Counted from the stretch's first letter, positions 14,532-23,724 are shown. The stretch: DNA of 38,445 nucleotides from Marinobacter sp. (GCA_014762755.1 JABURI010000171.1:1-38445); one strand, 5' to 3'. Program-made: numbers and translations. Notes: generated from the letters alone by a model not told the origin.

Positions 14532-16445
14532 TCAGTCAAGCAGCCCAAGCAGGTATTCCGACAACGTCTGATAGCTGTACTCCACTTTGGCGTAGGCTGA
14601 AGACGGAGTCTCCTCGAATTCCCTTTTGCATTCCCGAGCACCGCTATAGCTGGTTAGGTAGGCCTCACGGATCAGGTTCGGATTGGCCGGATCAAATGTA
14701 GTGGGGTAATACATCGCCCACTGAAAACCCGACCCTGCATCCACATTGGCCAGACCGGAGATATCCGGATCAAGGAATCCATAACGCAGCAATCGGCTGA
14801 CCGGAGCCCCCGCTCCGTCGCCATCCAGATCCCGGGTATCATACTCCAGCGCCAGATTCACAAAATTCGAGGGCTGCGGATCGTAGCCGGTAAACCCATA
14901 GCCATATTGATCGGTAACAACGTGATCCAGGGCGGCGACCTCCGCTTCAGTTGCCATCAGCTCGTCGCATGCAGCCTCCGTTCCGCCAAGCACCAGTGAA
15001 GCAATCTGTGAATCATTCTCGACTAAGGTAAAGCCACCGAAGTCATCGGGGGCGACCTCAGGCTCAGGCTGCGGCTCCAGCCTCCGAATCAGGGTCGAGC
15101 CATCCGACTGGGGAATCTCCGCCACCAGCTCGGCCACTGCGTCACCAACCTTCTGCCAGTGATAGATCACCTCCGGATTCCCCGAAAGCTCGGTGGATCC
15201 GGCCGAGATACCTTCATGTTCATGGCAGGTGGTCGAAGTCTCGAAATAGGTTCGCTGATTATCCCAGTCAAAAATCAGGCGCTCATCGACACCTTCGGCT
15301 TCGTAGGCAATCCTGCTCTGGGGCGACAGCGAGACCGAGGGCCGCCACTGGCTGCCCAACCGGTGCATCAGACCGTTCACATTGATCAGCCGGACCAGCT
15401 CCAGCATGGACGGCGCCAGGCACCCTTCAGCGGATACCGACAGCAATTGGCCGGCCTCGGAGTAGTCAAAGAAAAGCTCGGCGGAGACCATCAGGCTCGA
15501 AGTACTGACCGGCAGATTCTGATCGCTTTCGGACTGAGCCAGAATACGCTGGTGGGTCAGCAAGACCGGGTCACTGAACTCCAGCGGCACTTCTGGCAAG
15601 GGCAGATCAGTGACATCGACGTTCGCGTAATCACCTCCCGCAGCCTCATCCACCACCGCGATCACTGAAGGGGCGTTCTGCACCAGGGAGATACCAAGCA
15701 GATAGGCCACCTGCGCGGAATTTCGCAGAGAACGCTCCCTACCATCGCTGTCGGGGCGACTCAGTGCCTCGTTATAGTCATCCGGAATCTGGCTGGCCAT
15801 GAAGCGTGCCAGGGCCCTGGCATAGGCATGGGCACGCTCGTCTCCGGACAGCACATAATCCGCCACCAGATTGAGACCGGCCAGACTGCCGGCGAGGTCT
15901 TCCGGGGTATCGAGATAGGAACCCAGGCCAAACAGGCTGCGGTAACGAGCTAACGTGGTGAGCGGGGTGATGTTCCGGGCCCCGGGTGCAGCGGACATCA
16001 GGAATGCCCGGGCCACCGGTACGTCCCCGCGCCAAGTCTGTTCCAGGGTTTTTCCAGGTAACGCTACCGCGTAGAGAGGGTAATCCCTCGGATCCAGGTC
16101 GGGGCCGACCTCCGGCGGAAGGTCCAGCTCCGTCACATCGAGAGAAAACTCACCGCCCTGCCCGCTCATGTTGGTGGGCTCACCGGATTCGAGCACCGCC
16201 ATGTTGCCGTTCTCCAGCTCGATCTCCAGAGGGCCGGGGGTGTACTGGCTGTCGCCATCCATATCCAGCCACACCCGGGCATGGGTCAGGTAGCCGTCGA
16301 TTACCTTCCCGGAATAGGGGGCGGGCTCGGAATAGGACACGCCATCGAAATCCCGACCATCCACAGGCAGGGTATCCGACTCCTGGCCACATCCGGCCAG
16401 AATCAGCATCAGCATTGCAACGGGTAAGCATTCCAGGCGTGTCAT
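14532..16445 (-). CDS. Large orphan lipoprotein, unknown function
   Basis: A 637-aa secreted protein with a classical lipoprotein signal: MTRLECLPVAMLMLILAGC, with cleavage before Cys. The mature part is acidic and rich in Ser, Gly and Asp, with DMDGDSQYTPG and DTRDLDGDGAGAP segments that resemble calcium-binding DxDGD loops. A VIDGYLTHARVWLDMDGD segment recalls beta-sandwich repeats of surface lipoproteins. I do not recognise a named family. ATG 16445 is chosen; a GTG just ahead (16448) would add one residue. No clear Shine-Dalgarno. Convergent with the OYE gene with 21 nt between stops; no terminator is seen there. It stands alone. Confidence 0.75.
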   Translation of the reverse strand: MTRLECLPVAMLMLILAGCGQESDTLPVDGRDFDGVSYSEPAPYSGKVIDGYLTHARVWLDMDGDSQYTPGPLEIELENGNMAVLESGEPTNMSGQGGEFSLDVTELDLPPEVGPDLDPRDYPLYAVALPGKTLEQTWRGDVPVARAFLMSAAPGARNITPLTTLARYRSLFGLGSYLDTPEDLAGSLAGLNLVADYVLSGDERAHAYARALARFMASQIPDDYNEALSRPDSDGRERSLRNSAQVAYLLGISLVQNAPSVIAVVDEAAGGDYANVDVTDLPLPEVPLEFSDPVLLTHQRILAQSESDQNLPVSTSSLMVSAELFFDYSEAGQLLSVSAEGCLAPSMLELVRLINVNGLMHRLGSQWRPSVSLSPQSRIAYEAEGVDERLIFDWDNQRTYFETSTTCHEHEGISAGSTELSGNPEVIYHWQKVGDAVAELVAEIPQSDGSTLIRRLEPQPEPEVAPDDFGGFTLVENDSQIASLVLGGTEAACDELMATEAEVAALDHVVTDQYGYGFTGYDPQPSNFVNLALEYDTRDLDGDGAGAPVSRLLRYGFLDPDISGLANVDAGSGFQWAMYYPTTFDPANPNLIREAYLTSYSGARECKREFEETPSSAYAKVEYSYQTLSEYLLGLLD

Positions 16446-16549
16446 CACGGCAACCGTTTATTGTTATCAGAGATGTGCCGCTACTTTAGGGGATGTTACC
16501 GGTGGAGACCTTGACAGGCTTGGCAATTTGTAAAGATAGGTAACAGAAC

Positions 16550-16577
16550 ACCCCGCCGGCAAAAGGACCGGCGGGGT
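16550..16577 (-). terminator. Intrinsic terminator after the acyl-CoA dehydrogenase gene
   Basis: ACCCCGCCGG (16550-16559) pairs with CCGGCGGGGT (16568-16577) around an 8-nt loop. On the minus strand it is followed by GTTCTGTT, a broken U-run. It lies 10 nt beyond the stop at 16587. Confidence 0.65.
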
Positions 16578-16586
16578 CTCGGCCGG

Positions 16587-17726
16587 TCAGAACGAACGGG
16601 CGACAATTTCCTTCATGATTTCGTTGGTACCGGCATAGATGCGCTGCACCCGGGAATCGGCCCAGGCACGGGCGATGGGGTATTCCCACATGTAGCCATA
16701 GCCACCGTGCAGCTGCACACATTCATCCATCACCTTGCACTGCAGATCCGTGGTGTGCTGCTTGAGCATGGCCGCGGTGGGGATATCCAGCTTCTTCTCC
16801 AGGTGCAATTCCAGGCAGCGGTCGGTAAATACCCGGGCTGCGGTGATCTCGGCCTTCAGCTCCGCCAGCTTGAAGCGGGTGTTCTGGAAGGCAATCACCG
16901 GCTTGCCGAAGGCCTTGCGCTCCTTGACGTAATCCAGGGTCCATTGCCAGGCCGCTTCGGCCGCCGCCACTGCCGCCAGGGCCACCTGCAGCCGTTCGGC
17001 GGGCAACTCCTGCATCAGCTGGAAGAAGCCCTGCCCTTCCATTGAACCCAGGAGGTTCTCTGCGGGCACTTTCACATCCTGGAAGAACAGTTCCGAGGTA
17101 TCCTGGGCCTTCATGCCCACCTTGTTCAGGTTCTGCCCCTTCTCGAAACCTTCCCAGGCGGTCTCTACCAGCAGCAGACTGGTGCCCTTGGCGCCTTCCT
17201 TGGGGTCGGTCTTGGCCACCACGATCACAAGATCCGCCAGCTGACCGTTGGTGATGAAGGTCTTCGACCCATTGAGAAGATAGTGCTCGCCATTTTTGAT
17301 CGCAGTGGTTTTGACCCCCTGCAGGTCGGATCCCGCGCCGGGCTCGGTCATGGCAATAGCGCCAATCATCTCACCAGAAGCCAGTTTGGGCAGGTATTTC
17401 TGCTTTTGCTCTTCCGAGCCATAGTTGAGAATGTAGGGCGCGACGATGTCCGAGTGCAGGCCCCAGCCGATACCGGACAGGCCGGCGCGGGAGATCTCTT
17501 CGATGACAACGGCACTGTAGCGGAAATCCGCCCCAACACCGCCGTATTCCTCGGGCATGGTCGGGCACAGGAAACCCAGCTCACCGGCCTTCTCCCACAA
17601 TTCACGGCTGACCTGGCCATCCTTCTCCCACTGATCGTGATAGGGCGCTGCCTCTTGTTCCAGGAATTTGCGCACGGAGTCGCGGAAGCCTTCCAGGTCG
17701 GCATCGAAAACAGTACGTGGAATCAT
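16587..17726 (-). CDS. Acyl-CoA dehydrogenase, long-chain/isovaleryl type
   Basis: A 379-aa FAD-dependent acyl-CoA dehydrogenase with the standard three-part fold. Signatures: the N-terminal helical domain (LEGFRDSVRKFLEQE), AMTEPGAGSDLQGVKT in the beta domain, KTFITNG, and the C-terminal QLHGGYGYMWEYPIARAWADSRVQRIYAGTNEIM. At the place of the short/medium-chain catalytic Glu (IYEGT) this protein has Ala (A365). The catalytic base is instead expected at E244 in LPAERL, as in long-chain and isovaleryl enzymes. Start ATG 17726 is fixed by GAGG 6 nt upstream. No electron-transfer flavoprotein or thiolase is next to it. Transcribed alone, ending at the 16550 terminator. Confidence 0.93.
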   Translation of the reverse strand: MIPRTVFDADLEGFRDSVRKFLEQEAAPYHDQWEKDGQVSRELWEKAGELGFLCPTMPEEYGGVGADFRYSAVVIEEISRAGLSGIGWGLHSDIVAPYILNYGSEEQKQKYLPKLASGEMIGAIAMTEPGAGSDLQGVKTTAIKNGEHYLLNGSKTFITNGQLADLVIVVAKTDPKEGAKGTSLLLVETAWEGFEKGQNLNKVGMKAQDTSELFFQDVKVPAENLLGSMEGQGFFQLMQELPAERLQVALAAVAAAEAAWQWTLDYVKERKAFGKPVIAFQNTRFKLAELKAEITAARVFTDRCLELHLEKKLDIPTAAMLKQHTTDLQCKVMDECVQLHGGYGYMWEYPIARAWADSRVQRIYAGTNEIMKEIVARSF

Positions 17727-17849
17727 GGTGAACCTCGGTGAATGACGTGTGTTGTGATTGTCGTTCACCAAGTCTCGGCCGGTGGCCGGTTTCGCTCAAT
17801 GATGAAAACCATCAATCGCGCTGACCAAAACCATCGGCCGGAAAGGGCT

Positions 17850-18497
17850 TCAGCGGGGCTGCTTCGCCTCGACCCGGGCCTCGCCCCATCGCGGCATCAG
17901 GTCCTGGGACAGCCCCAGGTGATCCAGCAGGCGGGCAACCACAAAATCCACCAGATCCTCGATGGAGCGGGGCTTGTGGTAGAAGCCCGGGCTGGCCGGC
18001 ATGACCACCGCGCCCATCCGGGTCAGGCGCAGCATGTTCTCGAGATGCACTTCCGAATACGGCGCCTCCCGGGGCACCAGGATCAGCTGCCGGCGTTCCT
18101 TGAGGGCGACATCCCCGGCCCGCTCGATCAGATTGTTACTGGCACCGGTGGCCAGCGCCGACAGGGTTCCGGTGCTGCAGGGGCAGATCACCAGGGGAGC
18201 CTTTTCGCCGGACCCGGAGGCCGGCGGCGCAAACCAGTCCTCCCGGCCAAATACCAAGACCTGTCCGGGCTTGGCGCCGGAAAACTCCGTCAGGCATTCC
18301 TGCATGGCCGAAGGCGACCCCGGCAGTTTCAGGTCGGTCTCGGTGGCGATCACCACCTGGGCGGCCCGGCTGACCATCACATGCACGCGGCAGCCGGCCG
18401 CCACCAGGCATTGCAACAGCCGCAAGGCATATTGGGCGCCGGAGGCTCCGGTGATCGCCAGGTTTACGGTTCGCTGTGCCGGCGCGGGCGTGGTCAT
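17850..18497 (-). CDS. ubiX: Flavin prenyltransferase UbiX
   Basis: A 215-aa enzyme that makes prenylated FMN from FMN and dimethylallyl phosphate, the cofactor for UbiD decarboxylase in ubiquinone synthesis. Motifs: [14 protein letters not shown] (FMN binding), [34 protein letters not shown], the [21 protein letters not shown] block and the [11 protein letters not shown] tail. It starts 36 nt after the stop of mpl on the same strand, the mpl-ubiX pair seen in pseudomonads. The C-terminus is slightly longer than usual. Confidence 0.96.
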   Translation of the reverse strand: MTTPAPAQRTVNLAITGASGAQYALRLLQCLVAAGCRVHVMVSRAAQVVIATETDLKLPGSPSAMQECLTEFSGAKPGQVLVFGREDWFAPPASGSGEKAPLVICPCSTGTLSALATGASNNLIERAGDVALKERRQLILVPREAPYSEVHLENMLRLTRMGAVVMPASPGFYHKPRSIEDLVDFVVARLLDHLGLSQDLMPRWGEARVEAKQPR

Positions 18498-18533
18498 TCG
18501 TGCTATTCCCCAAGGATTGTCAGGGCAGGATGG

Positions 18534-19928
18534 TCAGCCTTGGATACGTTCGAGTTCCGCCACCAGTTTGCCGTGGATGCCACCAAATCCGCCATTGCTC
18601 ATGATGACAATGTGGCAAGGACTCGGAAGCTCGTCCAGTACCCGGCCAATAAGGTCCTCAACCGAGGACTCAACCCGATGCAGGTTATTACCCTCGTTGT
18701 CGGCCTGCCAGGCACCGACCAGATCCTGGAGCCAGTCCATGTCATTCAGGTTGGCCCACAGCACCCGGTCCGCCAGCTCTGCACTGGCCAGCAGGTTGTC
18801 CCGGTGCACGCCCTGTTTCATGGTGTTGGAGCGGGGCTCGATCAGCGCCAGGATCGGCTCATCGCCCACCCGGTTGCGCAAGCCCTCGAGGGTGGTGGCG
18901 ATGGCGGTGGGGTGATGGGCAAAATCGTCGTACACCCGCACGCCGCCAACGTCCGCCAGCAGTTCCATCCGGCGTTTGACCCCGGAAAACCGGCATAACG
19001 CCGCCACAGCATGGTCCGGGGTGACACCCACGTGCCGGGCGGCGGCAATGGCGGCCAGAGCATTGCGCACATTGTGCATACCGGTCTGGTCCCACTTCAG
19101 TGTGGCCACAGGCTGCTCGTGGTGAATCACCATGAAGCGGCTGCCATCCTCCGACAACAGCTCTGCCCGCCAGTCTGCCGTGCGGGTAACCTCGCTGCCG
19201 ATGGCGGTGTCCTGTACCGGGCTCCAGCAGCCCATGGCCAGGGCGTTATCCAGATGCGGGTCTACCGCCGGACGAACGATCAGTCCCTTGGAGGGGACGG
19301 TGCGCACCAGATGATGAAACTGGCGCTCAATGGCTTCGACGTTGTCAAAGATATCGGCGTGGTCGAATTCCAGATTATTCAGGATCAGGGTATGCGGCCG
19401 GTAATGGATGAACTTGGAGCGCTTGTCAAAGAACGCACTGTCGTATTCGTCAGCCTCGATCACGAAGAAATCACTGTTTCCCAGCCGTGCGGACACCGGG
19501 AAATCCAGGGGCACACCGCCCACCAGGTAACCGGGCTCGAAGCCGGCCTGCTCAAGGATCCACAGCAGCATCGAGGTCGTCGTGGTCTTGCCGTGGGTGC
19601 CGGCGACCGCCATGACCCAGCGATGCCGCAACACTTCCCGGGCCAGCCACTCGGGGCCGGACATGTAGTCGATGTTGAGGTTCAGTACCGCCTCGACCTC
19701 GGGGTTGCCCCGGGACATGGCATTACCGATCAGCACCAGGTCCGGCCTCGGCTCCAGGTGATCAGCACTGTACCCCTCCATCAGGCCGATGCCCTGGCTT
19801 TCCAGCTGGGTACTCATGGGCGGGTAGACGCCCTGGTCCGAACCGGTGACGGTGTGGCCAAGCTCGCGCGCCAGTACCGCCAGGCTGCCCATGAAGGTGC
19901 CACAGATTCCGAGAATGTGGATATGCAT
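18534..19928 (-). CDS. mpl: UDP-N-acetylmuramate:L-alanyl-gamma-D-glutamyl-meso-diaminopimelate ligase (Mpl)
   Basis: A 464-aa Mur-ligase that attaches the recycled murein tripeptide to UDP-MurNAc, returning cell-wall fragments to synthesis. The N-terminal nucleotide fold begins with HIHILGICGTFMGSLAVLA; the Mur ATP site is AVAGTHGKTTTTSMLLWIL. EADEYDSAFFDKRSKF, NNLEFDHADIFD and VYDDFAHHPTAI follow in the usual order. Start ATG 19928 (MHIHILG) matches E. coli Mpl; a GGAGAGG lies about 11 nt upstream. Upstream in-frame codons add a nonconserved lead. It heads a two-gene unit with ubiX and is divergent from the phosphofructokinase gene over 155 bp. Confidence 0.96.
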   Translation of the reverse strand: MHIHILGICGTFMGSLAVLARELGHTVTGSDQGVYPPMSTQLESQGIGLMEGYSADHLEPRPDLVLIGNAMSRGNPEVEAVLNLNIDYMSGPEWLAREVLRHRWVMAVAGTHGKTTTTSMLLWILEQAGFEPGYLVGGVPLDFPVSARLGNSDFFVIEADEYDSAFFDKRSKFIHYRPHTLILNNLEFDHADIFDNVEAIERQFHHLVRTVPSKGLIVRPAVDPHLDNALAMGCWSPVQDTAIGSEVTRTADWRAELLSEDGSRFMVIHHEQPVATLKWDQTGMHNVRNALAAIAAARHVGVTPDHAVAALCRFSGVKRRMELLADVGGVRVYDDFAHHPTAIATTLEGLRNRVGDEPILALIEPRSNTMKQGVHRDNLLASAELADRVLWANLNDMDWLQDLVGAWQADNEGNNLHRVESSVEDLIGRVLDELPSPCHIVIMSNGGFGGIHGKLVAELERIQG

Positions 19929-19947
19929 TCGGTGTTCGACCTCTCCG

Positions 19948-19975
19948 TTGAAACCTGCCAAGCCTCCCCTATACT
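19948..19975 (+). promoter_or_regulatory. Sigma70 promoter for the phosphofructokinase gene
   Basis: TTGAAA (19948-19953), 16 nt, then TATACT (19970-19975). Transcription near 19982 would leave a 5' leader of about 100 nt before the start codon. Confidence 0.6.
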
Positions 19976-20083
19976 CTGCAAGGCGTCAAGGCCCGCGCCA
20001 TCCGCAATCCTGCTCATGAAAATCCCGGGCGTTTGGCGTATCATCTGCGCCATTGTCGAACCAGCAGGAGGCTTCAGCCCGAG

Positions 20084-21346
20084 ATGGCTATCAAGAACGC
20101 TTTTTACGCCCAGTCCGGCGGTGTCACCGCCGTCATTAATGCCAGCGCCTGTGGCGTTATCCAGACCGCCCGCAAGCATCCGGACAAGATCGGCAAGGTG
20201 TTTGCCGGCCGCAACGGCATTATCGGGGCGCTGAGGGAAGAACTGATTGATACCAGCCTCGAGAGTGACGAGGCAATCCAGGCGCTGATCCATACCCCTG
20301 GCGGTGCCTTCGGCTCCTGTCGTCACAAGCTCAAGAACATCTCCGAAAACCGCGCCGAGTACGAGCGCCTGATCGAAGTGTTCCGCGCCCACGACATCGG
20401 CTATTTCTTTTATAACGGCGGTGGCGATTCCCAGGATACCGCCTACAAGGTGTCGCAGATCGCCGACAAGATGGGCTACCCCATCACCTGCATCGGCGTG
20501 CCCAAGACCGTGGACAACGACCTGCCCTTCACCGACTGCTGCCCCGGCTTTGGCTCGGTTGCCAAGTACATCGCCACCTCAACCCTGGAAGCCAGCCTGG
20601 ACATCAAGTCCATGTGCGAAAGTTCCACCAAGGTGTTCATCCTGGAAGTGATGGGCCGCCATGCCGGCTGGATTGCCGCCTCCGGGGGCCTGGCCGGCCA
20701 GGGCGAGGGCGAGCCTCCGCACATCATACTGTTCCCGGAAATCCCGTTCGATCGGGAAGCCTTCCTGGCCCGGGTGGATCAGTGCGTGAAGGATTACGGT
20801 TATTGCGTGGTGGTGGCCTCCGAAGGCGCCCAGTATGAAGACGGCCGCTTCCTGGCCGACGCCGGCGCCAAGGATGCCTTCGGCCATACCCAGCTGGGCG
20901 GTGTCGCTCCGGCGCTGGCCAACATGGTCAAGCAGGCCCTGGGCCACAAATACCACTGGGCGGTTGCCGATTACCTCCAACGGAGCGCGCGACACATCGC
21001 GTCTGCCACCGACGTGGAACAGGCCTATGCAGTGGGCAAGGCCGCGGTGGAAATGGCCGTGGCCGGCAAGCAGGCACTGATGCCGACCATTGTCCGTGAG
21101 CAACCGAAACCCTATCGGTGGAAGATCGGCGAGGCGAACCTGAGCGAGGTGGCCAACCAGGAAAAGAAAATGCCGATCCACTACATCACCGATGACGGCT
21201 TCGGCATTACCCAGGATTGCCGTGACTACCTCGAGCCCCTGATTGCCGGCGAGAGTTTCCCGCCGTTCGAGAACGGTCTGCCGAAAGTGGCGAAGCTGAA
21301 GAACCAGCTGGTGGAGAAGAAGCTCAAGACCGAGTTCAATATCTGA
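20084..21346 (+). CDS. Pyrophosphate-dependent 6-phosphofructokinase
   Basis: A 420-aa PfkA-superfamily enzyme that interconverts fructose-6-phosphate and fructose-1,6-bisphosphate, reversibly when PPi is the donor. Two places decide the donor. The ATP-type GGDGS motif reads GGGDSQDT here, so an Asp (D115) stands where ATP enzymes have Gly; and PKTVDND has Lys (K141) where ATP enzymes have Gly. Both are marks of the PPi type. MGRHAGW and the substrate segment are intact. The first GGD aspartate is replaced by Gly (G114), so the motif departs from the common GGDDS. Start ATG 20084 has CAGGAGG upstream at a longish 12-nt spacing. Ends at a strong terminator. Confidence 0.92.
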   Translation: MAIKNAFYAQSGGVTAVINASACGVIQTARKHPDKIGKVFAGRNGIIGALREELIDTSLESDEAIQALIHTPGGAFGSCRHKLKNISENRAEYERLIEVFRAHDIGYFFYNGGGDSQDTAYKVSQIADKMGYPITCIGVPKTVDNDLPFTDCCPGFGSVAKYIATSTLEASLDIKSMCESSTKVFILEVMGRHAGWIAASGGLAGQGEGEPPHIILFPEIPFDREAFLARVDQCVKDYGYCVVVASEGAQYEDGRFLADAGAKDAFGHTQLGGVAPALANMVKQALGHKYHWAVADYLQRSARHIASATDVEQAYAVGKAAVEMAVAGKQALMPTIVREQPKPYRWKIGEANLSEVANQEKKMPIHYITDDGFGITQDCRDYLEPLIAGESFPPFENGLPKVAKLKNQLVEKKLKTEFNI

Positions 21347-21361
21347 TCATCGGCCGTAAAC

Positions 21362-21396
21362 AAAAAACCGCCCTGGGACATCCGGGCGGTTTTTTT
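21362..21396. terminator. Strong bidirectional intrinsic terminator
   Basis: AAAAAACCGCCC, a 10-nt loop, GGGCGGTTTTTTT. There is a U-run on both strands, so it serves the phosphofructokinase gene (plus) and the glutaredoxin gene (minus), which converge here. Confidence 0.92.
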
Positions 21397-21413
21397 ATGT
21401 CTGGAACAGCAAA

Positions 21414-21668
21414 TCACCGGCTCGCTGCGGTCTCGTGCTCGCGCACATAGGCATAGAACTCGTCGAAACCACCAATGTGCTGCTGGCCGACGAAAATCTG
21501 TGGCACAGTATGAACAGGCTTGCCAATCTTTTCGGCAATATCGGCCTTGGAAATACCCTTTTCGATCATGTCGATCCAGGTATAGGGCACCTGCATGGAT
21601 TCGCACAGGCCCTTTGCCCGAACACAAAATCCACAGCTTGAACGGCCATAAATGGTGACCTGCTCCAT
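21414..21668 (-). CDS. grxC: Glutaredoxin 3-type (GrxC) protein
   Basis: An 84-aa dithiol/monothiol glutaredoxin with the thioredoxin fold. The redox site is CGFC (SSCGFCVRA) rather than the common CPYC; TVPQIFVGQQHIGGFDE holds the cis-Pro and glutathione-binding residues. It should reduce mixed disulfides with glutathione. Start ATG 21668 has a strong AGGAGG 5-6 nt upstream. Ends at the bidirectional terminator. Divergent from the YqaA-like gene. Confidence 0.93.
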   Translation of the reverse strand: MEQVTIYGRSSCGFCVRAKGLCESMQVPYTWIDMIEKGISKADIAEKIGKPVHTVPQIFVGQQHIGGFDEFYAYVREHETAASR

Positions 21669-21837
21669 AAAACCTCCTGCAACGGTGTCTGAGACCGGGA
21701 TAAGTTATAACCTGCCAACAGGATACTGGCACGGCAAGAAAGATTAAAAATTGATGGTATGCATGGCAACCATAGTACGTAACCATACCGACAGGACCGG
21801 AAACCGGCATTGAATTCGGTCAAGACGGGGAAACGAA

Positions 21838-22281
21838 TTGGTCTACCTGACGCTTTTTCTGACAGCCTTTGCCGCCGCCACACTGCTGCCGGCCTACTCC
21901 GAGGTCTTGCTGGGCACCCTGGTGACCCAGGGTTACTCCTTGTGGTGGCTGTGGTTCTGGGCCACGGCGGGCAACACTCTGGGTTCAGTGGTGAACGGTA
22001 TCATCGGGCGCCAGGTGGACCGGTTCAAGCACAAACGCTGGTTTCCGATTAGTGAACTGCAACTGCACAAAGCCCGCAATCGGTTCAACCGCTACGGCCA
22101 GTGGTCCCTGTTACTGGGATGGCTGCCCCTCGGTGGCGATGCACTCACACTGGTGGGTGGCATCATGCGGGTCCCCTGGCTGAACTTTGTCGTCCTGGTG
22201 GCCATCGGCAAGGGTGCGCGCTACGCCTTCGTACTCTGGCTGGTAGCGGAGGCATCGGGTGTCTCTTCACCGTCGCCGTAG
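21838..22281 (+). CDS. YqaA-family (DedA/SNARE-associated-like) inner-membrane protein
   Basis: A 147-aa membrane protein of the YqaA branch of the DedA-like family. Signatures: a helix with AATLLPAYSEVLLG, TAGNTLGSVVNGIIGRQVDRF, and RFNRYGQWSLLLGWLPLGGDALTLVGGIMRVPWLNF. DedA proteins help move or recycle membrane lipids, but YqaA itself is uncharacterised. The start is TTG 21838 with GGGG 7 nt upstream; no ATG fits. The C-terminal coding end overlaps the convergent ABC1-kinase gene by 61 bp, an unusually long 3' overlap with no terminator between. Confidence 0.85.
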   Translation: MVYLTLFLTAFAAATLLPAYSEVLLGTLVTQGYSLWWLWFWATAGNTLGSVVNGIIGRQVDRFKHKRWFPISELQLHKARNRFNRYGQWSLLLGWLPLGGDALTLVGGIMRVPWLNFVVLVAIGKGARYAFVLWLVAEASGVSSPSP

Positions 22282-23666
22282 AGATATTTGCGTAGCAGGG
22301 GCTCACCGTTGAACTCCGAGTGCAGCACGGCGATGAAGGTATAGACCCCGATCAGCTTGCGATTCAGGAAGACAAATTCCTTGGGCGGCACCCGGAAATA
22401 ACGGCTGATCGCAGAACGCGCGGCCTGCCGGGCCACCCGGGATGGCAGATCACTCTGTTTCCAGCGGTATTGGCCATGCCTGTTCACCGCCTCCTCCGGC
22501 CACTCGAACTGATCTTTCGCGAGGGGTTCAAGCACGGACATACAGACCTTGCCAAACTTTTCCAACACTTCCCGGGGCCAATCCAGACTCATGAAGCGAA
22601 GCTTTATACCGCCATCAATCACCGCTTCAAGATCCTGCTCGTAGGAGGCCCGGATCATCTGGATGACTGGCGCGAGGAACTCGTCGGAGTACGACTGGAC
22701 CGCACCAAAATCCAGAAGCACGATCCGGTCATAGCCCGGGTCCTCGCCCTCTTCACCAGCAATTCGAATGCGATAGTTCCCGAAGTTGGGATCAGTCTGG
22801 ATCTCACCCCAGACGAAAAGCTCCCGGAAAAACAGTTCCAGCGCGGCCTCACCCAGGGCACTGCGACGCTCAAGCGACAGCTCGCGGACTTCACGGGACC
22901 CCACCGAGTGGCCGTGTTCGTAGGTGGAGGCGATCACATGGGCGGTTGAGAATTCCAGCAGCACCCGGGGTACGACGAACCGGGGATCGGACGCCAGCAT
23001 GGTCCGGAACTTCTCCGTGGTGCGCGCCTCAAGACGATAATCCACCTCCCGGTGCATCATCTCCCTGACTTCCTCGAGCCAATCATTGAATTCCGGCCCG
23101 AAGCTCACCAGCCGCGCCACTTTCAGCAATTGCGCCACGGCATTCAGATCGCTGTCCACCGCATCGGCAACGCCCGGATACTGAACCTTGAGCACCAGCT
23201 CCAGACCATCGCTGCGCCGGACGGCCCGGTGTACCTGACCAAGCGAGGCAGCGCCGATAGGCTCGGGGTCCACCTCAAGTTCCGCCAACCGATCAGCACC
23301 CAGCTCCGCCTTGAGCACCCGCTCGATCGCGGGCCACTCCAGGGAGGTGGTCTGGTCTTCGAGGGTGTGCAGGGCCTCGGTGACTTCTTCCGGCAGGAAA
23401 TGCTCCCCGTAAAGCGCCATCACCTGCCCGATTTTCACCACACTGCCCTTCAGCCGCCCCAACTCATCCACCAGAAAACGGGCCTGATTGGACAACATCG
23501 CCCGGTGCCGCTCTTCCCGCCGGTCCTTGCTACTGAACCAGTTGGTGGCCATATGGGAGGCCATGCGGGTACCTGCGGTCAGTCCGGCCCGGGTCAGGCT
23601 CAGCCTGCGCTCAAAGCTGCCGGTCTTGATGCGGGAAACTTTTGCTCCTGGACGCTTGGATGACAT
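22221..23666 (-). CDS. ABC1/UbiB-family atypical kinase (AarF-like)
   Basis: A 481-aa atypical protein-kinase-like protein of the ABC1/ADCK family, linked to ubiquinone homeostasis; activity is usually weak ATPase rather than protein phosphorylation. Motifs: LKGSVVKIGQ (the KxGQ motif), PIGAASLGQVHRA (the Ala-rich replacement of the Gly loop), VLKVQYPG with the ATP-binding Lys, ETDPNFGN-like QTDPNFGNY, and the metal-binding VLLDFGAV. No C-terminal transmembrane pair as in UbiB is evident, so this is an AarF paralogue rather than UbiB itself. Start ATG 23666 is preferred (AGG 6 nt upstream) over a TTG six bases further. A consensus -10 lies at 23719-23724. Confidence 0.9.
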   Translation of the reverse strand: MSSKRPGAKVSRIKTGSFERRLSLTRAGLTAGTRMASHMATNWFSSKDRREERHRAMLSNQARFLVDELGRLKGSVVKIGQVMALYGEHFLPEEVTEALHTLEDQTTSLEWPAIERVLKAELGADRLAELEVDPEPIGAASLGQVHRAVRRSDGLELVLKVQYPGVADAVDSDLNAVAQLLKVARLVSFGPEFNDWLEEVREMMHREVDYRLEARTTEKFRTMLASDPRFVVPRVLLEFSTAHVIASTYEHGHSVGSREVRELSLERRSALGEAALELFFRELFVWGEIQTDPNFGNYRIRIAGEEGEDPGYDRIVLLDFGAVQSYSDEFLAPVIQMIRASYEQDLEAVIDGGIKLRFMSLDWPREVLEKFGKVCMSVLEPLAKDQFEWPEEAVNRHGQYRWKQSDLPSRVARQAARSAISRYFRVPPKEFVFLNRKLIGVYTFIAVLHSEFNGEPLLRKYLYGDGEETPDASATSQSTKA

Positions 23667-23718
23667 GGACAACCTGCGGGTGTCGGGAAATTTGAGCCGT
23701 CTGCCGGCTGTTCATTCC

Positions 23719-23724
23719 ATTATA
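23719..23724 (-). promoter_or_regulatory. -10 element for the ABC1-kinase gene
   Basis: Reads TATAAT on the minus strand, 53 nt ahead of the ATG. No good -35 is seen 16-18 nt upstream. The remainder of the 249-bp gap before 23916 contains no other ORF I would support. Confidence 0.45.

Noticed and set aside
17742..20234. Two ~400-codon plus-strand frames opposite ubiX and mpl
   Set aside because: Antisense shadows of GC-rich genes; no family motifs.
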